From Planctomycetota bacterium (lineage in GTDB: Bacteria > Planctomycetota > Planctomycetia > Pirellulales > Lacipirellulaceae), in contig QEVI01000004.1 in assembly GCA_003576855.1 (NCBI GenBank), positions 1 to 42,041 of the forward strand: a stretch of DNA of 42,041 nucleotides, written 5' to 3'. Shown here piece by piece: positions 17,708 to 25,759 of this stretch. Position numbers and translations under genes: made by a program. Positions within the stretch are counted from its first letter, which is position 1; each line of letters starts with the position of its first letter. Below the pieces are notes generated by a model, which ran no database searches, was not told where the DNA came from, and saw only the letters and a program-made list of their open reading frames with translations.

Positions 17708-18067
17708 ATGAGCGACGCTGCGACGACGGTTGATGAGCTGCGGCAGGTGATTCGCCAGTTTGTGGAGGAGCGGGACTGGCGGCAGTTTCATGCACCCAAG
17801 AACATCTCGATGGCGCTGGCCATCGAGGCGGCGGAGTTGATGGAGCATTTTCAGTGGATCGACGCGGAAGCGTCCAGGGCGTTGGCGAGCGACCCGGCGA
17901 AGCTCGCGCCGATTGCCGAGGAACTGGCGGACGTAATCGGCTACTCGCTGGCGCTGGCCAACGAGCTGGGGATCGACGTGTCTGACGCCATCCGCGCGAA
18001 GATGGCGAAGAACCGCCAAAAGTACCCGGCCGACCAGTTCCGCGGCCGCTACAGCCGTGAAGGCTAA
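17708..18067 (+). CDS. MazG-like nucleotide pyrophosphohydrolase
   Basis: ATG 17708 gives 119 residues; ATG 17705 is as possible, and the G-run before both is a fair ribosome site. The sequence follows the RS21-C6/dCTPase branch of the all-alpha NTP pyrophosphohydrolases: ERDWRQFHAPKNISMALAIEAAELMEHFQW (21-50), with metal-binding Glu40 and Glu43, then EELADVIGYSLALANELGID (71-90) with Glu72 and Asp75. It should hydrolyse (d)NTPs such as dCTP or damaged nucleotides to monophosphates. It overlaps the next gene by 11 bases, so the two are co-translated. Confidence 0.9.
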   Translation: MSDAATTVDELRQVIRQFVEERDWRQFHAPKNISMALAIEAAELMEHFQWIDAEASRALASDPAKLAPIAEELADVIGYSLALANELGIDVSDAIRAKMAKNRQKYPADQFRGRYSREG

Positions 18068-19217
18068 GCGGGCGCAGCGGCTGGCGATCGTCGGGGCGAG
18101 CGCGCGGGCGGCGGCGTTTTCGGCGCTGCGGGCTGGGTATGAAGTCGTCGCGGCGGACCTGTTCGCCGACGCCGACCTGGCCGAGGCGTGCGACGCGACG
18201 CGGGTCGAGCGATACCCGGCGGGGCTGGTCGACTGGCTTGCCGCGACGGAGTGCGACGCGTGGCTCTATACCGGGGCCTTGGAGAATCATCCCGCGCTGG
18301 TGGATCGCATGGCGGCGGTGCGGCCGCTGCTGGGCAACGGCGGCGGCGCCTTGCGGCGCGTGCGGGACCCGTGGCTTCTGCAGCGTGAGCTCCGCGACGC
18401 GGGCTTGCGGTTTCCGGAAACGGCGGCCAGTCCGAGCGGCTTGCCGCGCGACGGTTCGTGGCTGTGCAAGACCTATCGCGGTGCGAGCGGCGCCGGCGTG
18501 TGGACGCTCGATGGCGAAGCGGCGGCCCAGCGCTGCACCAGGCAGGGGGCGGTGTGTCAGCAGCTGGTCGAAGGCGTGGCGGCCTCGGCGGTGTTCGCGC
18601 TTGCGCAGCACGGCGCGCGGTTGCTCGGCGTGACGCGGCAAGTTATCGGCGATGCGTCGACCGGCGCCGGTCGGTGGCAGTACGCCGGTTCGGCGGGGCC
18701 GCTTATCGTGGGCCGGAGAGCTGGCGGGCAGCTTACATGGCTGGGCCTGGTTTTGGCGGAGCGGTTCGAGTTGCGGGGAGTGGTGGGCGTTGATTTCGTC
18801 TTGGCGGACGAGGAGGCGTGGGTGGTGGAGGTCAATCCCCGCTACGTGGCGTCGAGCGAGATCGTGGAGTGGATTACCGGGGAGTCGGCGATCGCGGCGC
18901 ATGTCGCGGCGTGCGTTGGCGAGCGAATCGGTTCCGGCGGCAAGGCGCCCTTCGATAGCTCGCTGGTTCGCGGTAAGACGGTATTGTTTGCCAGACGGGA
19001 CGTCGCCGTCTCGGATGCGTTCGCCGCGTGGGCGCGCGGGGAGGCGTCGCTCGATCTCGGTGAGGGCAAGGTGGCTGATGTTCCACGTGCGGGCGAGACA
19101 ATCGCCCGGGGGCGTCCGGTGGTGACGGTGTTCGCCTCGGCGCCGGCGGGCGGGTACGATGAAGCGCTTCGGCAGCGCGTGGCGGAGGTCGAGCGGCGGC
19201 TGTATGGCGGGGGGTGA
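18057..19217 (+). CDS. ATP-grasp domain protein
   Basis: The protein has 386 residues from GTG 18057, inside the end of the previous gene. It begins with a Rossmann-like pre-ATP-grasp fold (LAIVGASARAAAFSALRAGYEVVAADLF). The ATP-grasp part includes WLCKTYRGASGAGVW, CQQLVEGVAASAVF and the metal-binding VVGVDFVLADEEAWVVEVNPRY. It likely forms a carboxylate-amine or similar ATP-dependent bond. The nearest group I recall is COG2232, which some planctomycete and methylotroph genomes keep with tetrahydromethanopterin C1 genes; no such gene is seen here, so that link is weak. The substrate is unknown. Confidence 0.82.
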   Translation: MKAKRAQRLAIVGASARAAAFSALRAGYEVVAADLFADADLAEACDATRVERYPAGLVDWLAATECDAWLYTGALENHPALVDRMAAVRPLLGNGGGALRRVRDPWLLQRELRDAGLRFPETAASPSGLPRDGSWLCKTYRGASGAGVWTLDGEAAAQRCTRQGAVCQQLVEGVAASAVFALAQHGARLLGVTRQVIGDASTGAGRWQYAGSAGPLIVGRRAGGQLTWLGLVLAERFELRGVVGVDFVLADEEAWVVEVNPRYVASSEIVEWITGESAIAAHVAACVGERIGSGGKAPFDSSLVRGKTVLFARRDVAVSDAFAAWARGEASLDLGEGKVADVPRAGETIARGRPVVTVFASAPAGGYDEALRQRVAEVERRLYGGG

Positions 19218-19356
19218 TGCGGCGGGGGGCGGCGCGTGGCATGGCGCGGCGTAAACGCCGCGACTAAATGGCGGGAGGTGTGACTGCTTACGCGGTAGCG
19301 GAAAATGACGTTTGTTTTCTGAACCTTGAACCCTGCCTGCCCCCCTCGGTGCTGTC

Positions 19357-19839
19357 ATGCGTCTGGGCGTCGTTAGCGACACTCATGGGCACGTTGAACG
19401 GACGCGGCCGGCGGTTCGCATGCTGGAAAGCCTTGGCGTGGATCGCGTGCTGCACTGCGGCGACATCGGTTCGGCCGAGGTGGTCGCCCTGTTTGCGCCG
19501 TGGCCGACCGACTTCGTGTTCGGCAATTGCGACGTCAACCGGCAATCGCTGGCGGCGGCGATCGAGGCGGCCGGCCAAACGTGCCACCACGCATTCGGCG
19601 GCTTGGAGATCGACGGCAAGCGGGTCGCGCTGCTCCATAGCGACGATCGGCGCCAGTTTCAGCAGGCGATCGACAGCGGCGAGTGGGACCTCGTCTGCTA
19701 CGGGCACACGCACATCGCGGCGATCGAGCGGCGGGGAAAGACGCTGGTGCTGAACCCCGGCGCGCTATATCGGGCCAACCCGCACTCGCTGGCCGTCGTC
19801 GAGTTGCCGTCGCTCGAGGCGACGATCGTCGCCCTGTGA
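19357..19839 (+). CDS. YfcE/MJ0936-type metallophosphoesterase
   Basis: ATG 19357 gives 160 residues, the usual length for this family. All metal ligands are present: Asp8 and His10 (SDTHGH), Asp36 (HCGDIG), Asn57 (FGNCD), His94 (LLHSDD), and His117 and His119 (GHTH). The family uses a two-metal centre to hydrolyse phosphodiesters or phosphomonoesters; the physiological substrate is not known. LLHSDD replaces the more usual LLHGH, so the substrate loop may differ. No ribosome site is evident. The gene seems to be its own transcription unit, 140 bases after the ATP-grasp gene. Confidence 0.92.
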   Translation: MRLGVVSDTHGHVERTRPAVRMLESLGVDRVLHCGDIGSAEVVALFAPWPTDFVFGNCDVNRQSLAAAIEAAGQTCHHAFGGLEIDGKRVALLHSDDRRQFQQAIDSGEWDLVCYGHTHIAAIERRGKTLVLNPGALYRANPHSLAVVELPSLEATIVAL

Positions 19840-20029
19840 TGGCGTGCGGGCGGGGAGGCGCGAACCGACCTTGCCGCATTTCCGTAATTGCCGTACAGGG
19901 GCCTATCGTCTGCCTCTGAGAATGCCGAAAGCAGGCGATGGCGGGCGCTGGCCGTCGGGCGCCTGGAGCTGCTGCCGTCCGTGCGTCGCTGGGAAACACG
20001 CGGCGGGGCCGCCAACAACGGAGCTTTCC

Positions 20030-20326
20030 ATGGATAGCGACCCGCGCGTTGCCGCCGAGTCCCTGCTGGATGAAGCTGAAATGCTGATCTGGGCGCTGCT
20101 GGACGAGCGGCTCGACGACGCCGATGCGGCACGGCTGAGCACGCTCATCGCCCAAGACGCGGCGGTGCGGACGCGATACCTCCAGTGCATTCAATTGCAC
20201 GTGGACCTGCGGGAGTATTTCGCCCGGCAGGTCGATGGGAAGGCCGGTGCGATCATGCCGGACCTGTTTCCGGGTCTTCTTCCCGGCTTCCCGGCGACGC
20301 CCGGCGTGACGCCGAGGGTTGAGTGA
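20030..20326 (+). CDS. orphan FecR-type anti-sigma N-terminal module (98 residues)
   Basis: ATG 20030 has GGAG seven bases upstream and gives 98 residues. Residues about 20-65 (LIWALLDERLDDADAARLSTLIAQD...RYLQCIQLHVDLREYF) match the N-terminal helical segment of planctomycete FecR-like anti-sigma proteins, which normally continues into a membrane helix and a periplasmic FecR domain. Here the protein ends shortly after, with a Pro/Gly-rich tail and no membrane helix. It may be a truncated remnant or a free sigma-binding protein. No sigma gene is adjacent; the nearest is about 11 kb away. Confidence 0.65.
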   Translation: MDSDPRVAAESLLDEAEMLIWALLDERLDDADAARLSTLIAQDAAVRTRYLQCIQLHVDLREYFARQVDGKAGAIMPDLFPGLLPGFPATPGVTPRVE

Positions 20327-20532
20327 ACCAAGGCGCGACGATGGCGCCAAGGCGGCGTCGGGACGGCTGCGCTTGTTCTCGCGACGAGCCGCCGCCGACG
20401 TGCGACGGGCGGACGGCGGTTTTCTTTCGCGCGGCCAGCGGCTATTCTGCGGCACTGGGCGGCGTGTAGCGGGCGGTAGGCGCTGTTGCCAAGGCGCTGA
20501 GCCGCCGCCTGCGTAGCGAGGGGGGTGCGACC

Positions 20533-21027
20533 ACGGCTAAGAACGGCAAGAACAAACCGGGCGCCAAGGGCGACGATCCCAACGAGCGGCTCGTCGCCCA
20601 GAATCGCAAGGCCCGGCATAACTACGAAGTGCTCGATACGCTGGAGTGCGGCATCATGCTCACGGGCAGCGAGGTGAAGAGCCTGCGCGCCGGGCAGGTG
20701 TCGCTCGAAGAAGCGTACGCGCGGATGGATCGCGGCGAGGTGTGGCTGGTAGGCTGCGATATCCAGGAATACAAGCAGGCGAACGTCTGGAACCACGAGC
20801 CGAAGCGGCGTCGCAAGCTGCTGCTGCATCGCCGCGAGATCGCCAAGTTCGCCAGCCAGGCGTACGAGAAGAATCTTACGCTCGTGCCGCTTAAGATGTA
20901 TTTCAAAGGGGGGCGGGCGAAAGTGCTGCTGGGGGTCGGCCGGGGCAAGAAGATGTATGACAAGCGCGAGTCGCTGAAGAAGCAGGACATGCAGCGGGAG
21001 ATCAATCGCGCGATGCGCCGCGGATGA
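20533..21027 (+). CDS. smpB: tmRNA-binding protein SmpB, apparent ACG start
   Basis: SmpB binds tmRNA and brings it to stalled ribosomes for trans-translation. The frame holds the full family pattern: ARHNYEVLDTLECGIMLTGSEVKSLR, VSLEEAYARMDRGEVWLVG, HEPKRRRKLLLHR and the basic C-terminal tail GRGKKMYDKRESLKKQ. No ATG, GTG or TTG lies in frame between the upstream TAG (20467) and the conserved N-terminus. The first ATG/GTG/TTG in frame is the GTG at 20629, which would delete conserved residues. ACG at 20533, after GAGGGGGGT, gives a normal start, (M)AKNGKNKPG, and 164 residues. So either ACG is used or the base is an error for ATG. Confidence 0.92.
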   Translation, partial: TAKNGKNKPGAKGDDPNERLVAQNRKARHNYEVLDTLECGIMLTGSEVKSLRAGQVSLEEAYARMDRGEVWLVGCDIQEYKQANVWNHEPKRRRKLLLHRREIAKFASQAYEKNLTLVPLKMYFKGGRAKVLLGVGRGKKMYDKRESLKKQDMQREINRAMRRG

Positions 21028-21058
21028 CGAGGGTAGCCGCAAGATAGCCGCGGGAGTA

Positions 21059-21195
21059 GCCGCAAAGAGGCGCAAAAACCGCAAAAAGTCGCGGGGGGAA
21101 GCCTCAGTAAAGGGTTCGCCAAGGTTGCCGCTAAAACTGCGTGCCGGCTTTCTTCGTCGCAAGTTTCTTTTTGCGCTGCTTGTGCTTTTTGCGGC
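21059..21195. terminator. long inverted repeat between convergent genes
   Basis: The left arm (21059-21087) is AGCCGCAAAGAGGCGCAAAAA-like and the right arm (21167-21195) is its near complement, ending GTGCTTTTTGCGGC. The element fills the gap between smpB and the convergent ketosynthase-like gene. Both arms carry A- or T-runs, so either strand could end transcription here. A sister element lies at 23958-24149. Confidence 0.5.
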
Positions 21196-21197
21196 TG

Positions 21198-22457
21198 CTA
21201 CTCAGCGGCCAGCAGCAGCGACACGGCCTGGCCGGTGGTCTTGTGGCTGAGTGCCAGGACGACGGGCGAGCGGGCCGGGGTGAACTGCGTTGTCACGTTC
21301 ACGGGGCAGTTAGGATCGGGCGTTTCGTAGTTGAGCGTCGGCGGGATGACGCCGTGCTGGAGGCCGAGCAGGCTTACGGCGAGTTCCACGGCGCCGGCGG
21401 CGGCGCCGGAGTTGCCCATCCAGCTCTTGGGCGCGGTCACGGGCACGTCGCCGAGCGTGTCGCGTATCGCCTGGGCTTCGACGCGGTCGTCGATTTCCGT
21501 ACTGAGCCCGTGAGCGTTCACGTGACCGACCTGGCTCGCCGCAAGCCCGCCCATGCGGAGCGCGGCCTCGATGGCCGCGGCGATGCTCGCGCCGGTGGGT
21601 CGATACGTCGCGATGGCCGCCGGTTCGTGGCGGCGGCCGTAGCCCAGCACGGTCGCCAGCGGCGGCGCCCCGCGGGCGGCGGCGTGGGCGCGGGTTTCCA
21701 GGACGAACATCGCGGCGCCTTCGCCGCCGACGAAGCCGTCGCGATCGGCGTCGAACGGTCGGCAGGCTCGTTCGGGTTCGGCGATGCGGCGCGAGAGGCG
21801 AGCGCCGGCGTGCCAGAGAAGGTCCATCCAGCCGATGGTCGAGCTGGTGCCGCCGGCGAGCATGACGTCGGCATGTCCTCGGGCGACGACGTCGGCGGCC
21901 TCGATCACGGCCAACAGGCCCGAGGTGTCGCCGGCGACGATGGAATTGCTCGGCCCGCGGGCGTCGTGGACGATGCTAGTGTGGGCCGGCGCCATGTTAG
22001 GGAGGTATTTCAGGAGCCAGAGGGGAAAGATTTCCCGCAGTCCTTCGCGGCCCCAGCGGGCGAAATCGAAGTTGCCGCCGCCGCCGTCGCTGGCGTGATA
22101 GGCGCTGGCCAGTTCGTCGACTTCCGGACAGAACATGTTCGAGCCGCTGGTCACGCCGAGCCGGTCGGGGTCGACGCCGGCGTCGTCCAGGCGTGCGGCG
22201 GCCCAGGCCATTTCCGAGGCCGTGAAGCCCAATTGGGTTTCGCGGGACATGACCTTGAGGGATTTGCGGGGCTTGACGTACTGCTTGGGGTCGAAGTCGG
22301 CGACGTCGCCGGCGATGGGGATCGGCAGGCCCGCGTCGGCCAGTTCGGGGACGACCCGCACGCCGCTGCGGCCGCTCTGCAGGGAGGTCCAGACCGCTTC
22401 GGCGCCGACGCCCAAGGGGCAGACGATTCCCATGCCAGTGACGACGACTTCGTGCAC
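21198..22457 (-). CDS. beta-ketoacyl synthase-like protein lacking the catalytic Cys
   Basis: The protein has 419 residues from GTG 22457 (VHEVVVTGMGIVCPLG); the frame upstream of it has no homology. The whole thiolase-fold KAS II architecture is present, including DGFVGGEGA and VNAHGLSTEIDD. The active site is changed. Where FabF has Cys in TACTSG, this protein has Asp177 (VAGDTSG). His316 (NAHG) and Lys344 (KSWMG) are kept, but the second catalytic His (KSxxGH) is Asn349. It cannot form the acyl-Cys intermediate, so it may be a chain-length-factor-like partner or a decarboxylase rather than a synthase. No active synthase gene or acyl carrier protein is adjacent. Confidence 0.9.
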   Translation of the reverse strand: MHEVVVTGMGIVCPLGVGAEAVWTSLQSGRSGVRVVPELADAGLPIPIAGDVADFDPKQYVKPRKSLKVMSRETQLGFTASEMAWAAARLDDAGVDPDRLGVTSGSNMFCPEVDELASAYHASDGGGGNFDFARWGREGLREIFPLWLLKYLPNMAPAHTSIVHDARGPSNSIVAGDTSGLLAVIEAADVVARGHADVMLAGGTSSTIGWMDLLWHAGARLSRRIAEPERACRPFDADRDGFVGGEGAAMFVLETRAHAAARGAPPLATVLGYGRRHEPAAIATYRPTGASIAAAIEAALRMGGLAASQVGHVNAHGLSTEIDDRVEAQAIRDTLGDVPVTAPKSWMGNSGAAAGAVELAVSLLGLQHGVIPPTLNYETPDPNCPVNVTTQFTPARSPVVLALSHKTTGQAVSLLLAAE

Positions 22458-22762
22458 GAGGGGCCAGGCGAAATGGAGGCGAACTGACGGCTTTAGGCCG
22501 GCAAACGGGGCGGTTTCGGCGACAAACTGGCAGTCTAGTCGTCTCGCGGGGGAGCAACAAGGCAGGCGGAAGCGGCGGGTGTTGGTCCGGCATCGAGCGC
22601 GGATTAGACTCGTTTCAGGTTGCGCGCCGGCGGCGTTTTTCGCTTGTCCGGGGCGAATCCTTGGACTGGCGACAAGGCCCCGGCCGAAGAGAACTCGGAC
22701 CGGCGCTGCTTGCCGCCGAAAAACTGGGCGCTGCAATTGCATGCCAGCACAACGAGACGACC
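22458..22762. other. divergent intergenic region
   Basis: About 305 bases separate the starts of the ketosynthase-like gene and the desaturase. Promoters of both should lie here. I see no clear -35/-10 pair, hairpin or repeat. A TTG at 22661 keeps the desaturase frame open, so part of this stretch could be coding. Confidence 0.4.
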
Positions 22763-23902
22763 GTGGCGACCGTACTGAATAACGCCGATCCGGGGCAGAA
22801 GTTCAGCGCGTTCTCGTTGTCCGAGGCGCGGCGGATTGTCGGCGATCTGTTCCGGCCGAACCCGTGGATCTATTGGTTCGATTTCCTAGCGAGCTGGTCG
22901 CTCGGCGTGGTGTGTTTTGCGCTCGTTAGTCGCCCCGGCGCCGTGACCGCGGACGCGGCATGGCACTGGCCGTTGCGGGTGCTGTTCTTTCTGGCGTCGT
23001 CGCTTTTGTATTACCGCTGTGCGCTGTTCATCCACGAGCTGGTCCACATTCCGGCCAACCAGTTCCGGGCGTTTCGCATCGCGTGGAACCTGTTGTGCGG
23101 CATTCCGTTTTTGATTCCTTCGAGCGTGTATTACACGCACATCGATCATCATCGGCGGAAGCACTACGGCACGCGCGACGACGGCGAGTACATTCCGCTG
23201 TCGAGCATGCCGGCGTGGCAGATCCTGTTTTATCTTTCGCAATGCCTGGTGATTCCAGTCTTGGCGGTGTTGCGGTGGGGCGTCTTTACGCCGCTGACCT
23301 GGGTGAGCCGGCGGTTTCGCGATTGGGTCCATCAGCATGCTTCGTCGATGGTGATGGATCCGAAGTACATTCGGCCGTTGCCGACGAAGCGGGCCCTGCG
23401 GCTGATTCGCGTGCAGGAAGCGCTTTGCTTTTTGTTCGTGTGGGCTGTGGCGGGGCGAATGACGCTGCACTACGGGCTCATCTTCGAGGAGCCGCTGTCG
23501 CCTTGGTTCCTGTTGCAGGTGTATCTAACGGGCGTGTTCATCGTGACCGTCAACGCCCTGCGAACGCTGGGAGCCCATCGTTGGACCAGCCAGGGCGGCG
23601 AAATGACGTTCGTCGAACAGATGGTCGACTCGGTCAACTATCCGCGCTGCCCACTAGTGGCCGGCTTGTGGGCGCCGGTGGGACTGCGGTTCCACGCGCT
23701 GCACCACATCTTCCCGACGATGCCGTATCATGCGCTGGCCGAGGCGCATCGGCGGCTGATGCAGCAGCTTCCGGCCGACTCGCCGTACCGGCTGACCGAG
23801 GCGCGGTCGCTGCGGGCGGAGATCGCGGCGCTCTGGCGACGGGCCAGGGCGAGCCAAGGGGCGGCCGGTCGCGGGGGCTCGGCGACGGCTTCGGCGGCGT
23901 AG
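22763..23902 (+). CDS. membrane fatty acid desaturase
   Basis: GTG 22763 gives 379 residues; TTG 22661 (413) is possible, since no ribosome site decides. Three histidine boxes of the di-iron desaturase/hydroxylase family are present: HELVH (91-95), HIDHHRRKH (126-134) and HALHH (311-315). Hydrophobic segments at about 38-56, 70-92, 105-125, 150-175 and 217-262 give the expected membrane topology with the boxes on the cytoplasmic side. It should insert a double bond or hydroxyl into a lipid acyl chain or carotenoid. The C-terminal 40 residues are Ala/Arg/Gly-rich. Its divergent neighbour is a ketosynthase-like protein. Confidence 0.9.
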   Translation: MATVLNNADPGQKFSAFSLSEARRIVGDLFRPNPWIYWFDFLASWSLGVVCFALVSRPGAVTADAAWHWPLRVLFFLASSLLYYRCALFIHELVHIPANQFRAFRIAWNLLCGIPFLIPSSVYYTHIDHHRRKHYGTRDDGEYIPLSSMPAWQILFYLSQCLVIPVLAVLRWGVFTPLTWVSRRFRDWVHQHASSMVMDPKYIRPLPTKRALRLIRVQEALCFLFVWAVAGRMTLHYGLIFEEPLSPWFLLQVYLTGVFIVTVNALRTLGAHRWTSQGGEMTFVEQMVDSVNYPRCPLVAGLWAPVGLRFHALHHIFPTMPYHALAEAHRRLMQQLPADSPYRLTEARSLRAEIAALWRRARASQGAAGRGGSATASAA

Positions 23903-23957
23903 CGGACGTAATTGCCGGCGGGTGCGAGTTAGCCGCGACGTTTGGGCCGCGGTGATT

Positions 23958-24149
23958 GGGCCGCAAAAAGGCGCAAGAAACGCAAAAAAAGAAAAGAGAA
24001 AAGAAATTTGCTTATTCGGTGGTGAGCCCGCCGTGGGAGCGCGTGCGGCCCCCCAGACTGCTTCCAGTGGTCTACTCGCGACGCTTTCTATTGAGCCGAA
24101 CGCAGCCGTAATACCTGTTTTTTGCGCTTTCTGAGCCTCTTTGCGGCCC
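23958..24149. repeat. inverted-repeat-flanked element between convergent genes
   Basis: The left arm at 23958 reads GGGCCGCAAAAAGGCGCAAG and the right arm (24118-24149) is its near complement, ending TCTTTGCGGCCC. About 130 bases of unrelated sequence lie between. The arms have the same wording as those at 21059-21195. It fills the gap between the desaturase and the MFS gene and may stop both transcripts, or be a small non-autonomous element. Confidence 0.55.
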
Positions 24150-24168
24150 GTTTGAACGGCCCGTCGGA

Positions 24169-25407
24169 CTACAGCGGGTGCTCTTCGAGCTTGGGCAGCA
24201 GGCCGGCGAGCACGCCCAGCAGCGGCAGGTAGGCGCACATGGCGAAGACGTGCTGCATGCTGGTGCGGTCGGCCCAGGCGCCCAGGGCCACGGCGGCGAT
24301 GCCGCTGACGCCGAAGGCAAAGCCGAAGAACAGCCCCGCCACCGTGCCGACGCGGCCCGGGAGCAGTTCCTGGGCGAAGACCAAGATCGCCGAGAAGGCC
24401 GAGGCGAGGATCATGCCGATGAACACGGTGAGGATCACCGTGGCGGTGAGTCCGACGTGCGGCAGCACGAGCGCGAACGGCGCGACGCCGAGGATGGAAA
24501 ACCAGATGACCCATTTGCGGCCGAAGCGATCGCCGAGCGGCCCGCCGGCGAACGTCCCGGCGGCGACGGCGAAGAGGAACACGAACGCGTAGAGCTGCGA
24601 CTCGACCTTCGAAACGCCGAAGACATCGATGAGGTAGAGGGCGTAGTAACTGGTGAAGCTCACTAGGTAGATGTACTTCGAGATGACCAGCGCCACGAGC
24701 ACGGCGAGGGCGGCGGCCACGCGGCGCGTCGGCAGCGGCGCATAGCGGGGCTTGCGCGCGGCGGGTTGGGCCCGGCGCTGGCGCAGACGGGCGTTGTACC
24801 AGGCGCCGACCCGCAGCAGCACGACGATGCCGACCGCCGCGAAGAACGTGAACCAGGCGATCGAGCCTTGGCCGTTGGGTATCACGAGCCAGGCGGCCAG
24901 CAGCGGTCCGAGCGAGGTGCCGAAATTGCCGCCCACCTGAAACAGCGACTGGGCGAAGCCATGCCGGCCCCCCGCGGCCATGTGGGCCATCCGCGAGGCT
25001 TCCGGATGAAACACGCTGGAGCCCGTGCCGACCAGCGCGGCGGCAGCCATGATGAACCACAAGTTGCCGGCCTGCGACAGCAGCACGAGCCCGACGAGCG
25101 TGCAGCCCATGCCGGCGGCGAGCGAGTAGGGTTTCGGCCGGCGGTCGGTATACATGCCGACGACGGGCTGCAACATCGACGCGGTGAATTGGAATGCGAA
25201 GGTGATGAACCCGATCTCGCGGTAGCTGAGCGCGTGGACTTCGCGCAGCAGCGGGTAGATGGCGGGAATGACCGACTGAATGACGTCGTTGAGCATGTGG
25301 GCGAAGCTAATCGCCCCGAGGACCTTTAGCGCGGTCTTCTCGACGGCCTGCTGGCGCAGGGCCGGCGTTTCCTGTGCGGCGGGAGTGGAGGGAGCCGACT
25401 CGGACAT
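24169..25407 (-). CDS. MFS exporter of the Fsr (fosmidomycin resistance) type
   Basis: The protein has 412 residues from ATG 25407, with a 30-residue hydrophilic N-terminus and about twelve membrane helices. It carries FAHMLNDVIQSVIPAIYPLLRE in helix 1, GMYTDRRPKPYSLA as the loop 2-3 motif and GTGSSVFHPEASRMAH in helix 5, which together point to the Fsr group. GGPLGDRFGRKWVIWFS is the second-half loop motif. Members export drugs or metabolites by proton antiport; the substrate is unknown. No ribosome site is visible. Confidence 0.9.
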   Translation of the reverse strand: MSESAPSTPAAQETPALRQQAVEKTALKVLGAISFAHMLNDVIQSVIPAIYPLLREVHALSYREIGFITFAFQFTASMLQPVVGMYTDRRPKPYSLAAGMGCTLVGLVLLSQAGNLWFIMAAAALVGTGSSVFHPEASRMAHMAAGGRHGFAQSLFQVGGNFGTSLGPLLAAWLVIPNGQGSIAWFTFFAAVGIVVLLRVGAWYNARLRQRRAQPAARKPRYAPLPTRRVAAALAVLVALVISKYIYLVSFTSYYALYLIDVFGVSKVESQLYAFVFLFAVAAGTFAGGPLGDRFGRKWVIWFSILGVAPFALVLPHVGLTATVILTVFIGMILASAFSAILVFAQELLPGRVGTVAGLFFGFAFGVSGIAAVALGAWADRTSMQHVFAMCAYLPLLGVLAGLLPKLEEHPL

Positions 25408-25759
25408 GAGGACGGGAGGCGGCTAAGCCGGCGAGCGTTACCTGTTCAGCGGCTGCCAGGTGGAGCGGACGACAGCGCCTGGGCGACGCCATCGGGCAGC
25501 GATGCGCTTATTCGACAGGCGCCGTGCAAGTCGTAGTCCGCGCCGAGGCGCCGATGGGCAAGGGGCTAATCTTACCGAAGTGCCGACCGACGTGCCACCG
25601 AGGGAACCCGCCGCACTGGCGTTACTGGCGTGACCGACGGGGCCGGTCTCGGCTTGCGGCGTTGTCGGGGGCGCACCATACTGGGCCTGCCTTGAGCGAC
25701 GGCTTTTCGCCTTTTTCGCCCGCCTTCGGTCTCGCGCCACGTCTTTTCTTTTCGCCGCC
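25408..25759. other. divergent intergenic region, nothing specific seen
   Basis: About 350 bases lie between the starts of the MFS gene and the permease. They should hold both promoters. I see no strong hairpin, repeat family copy or conserved small gene. Confidence 0.4.

Noticed and set aside
17637..19382. 581-codon minus-strand frame
   Set aside because: It is antisense to the MazG-like and ATP-grasp genes, both of which show clear motifs.
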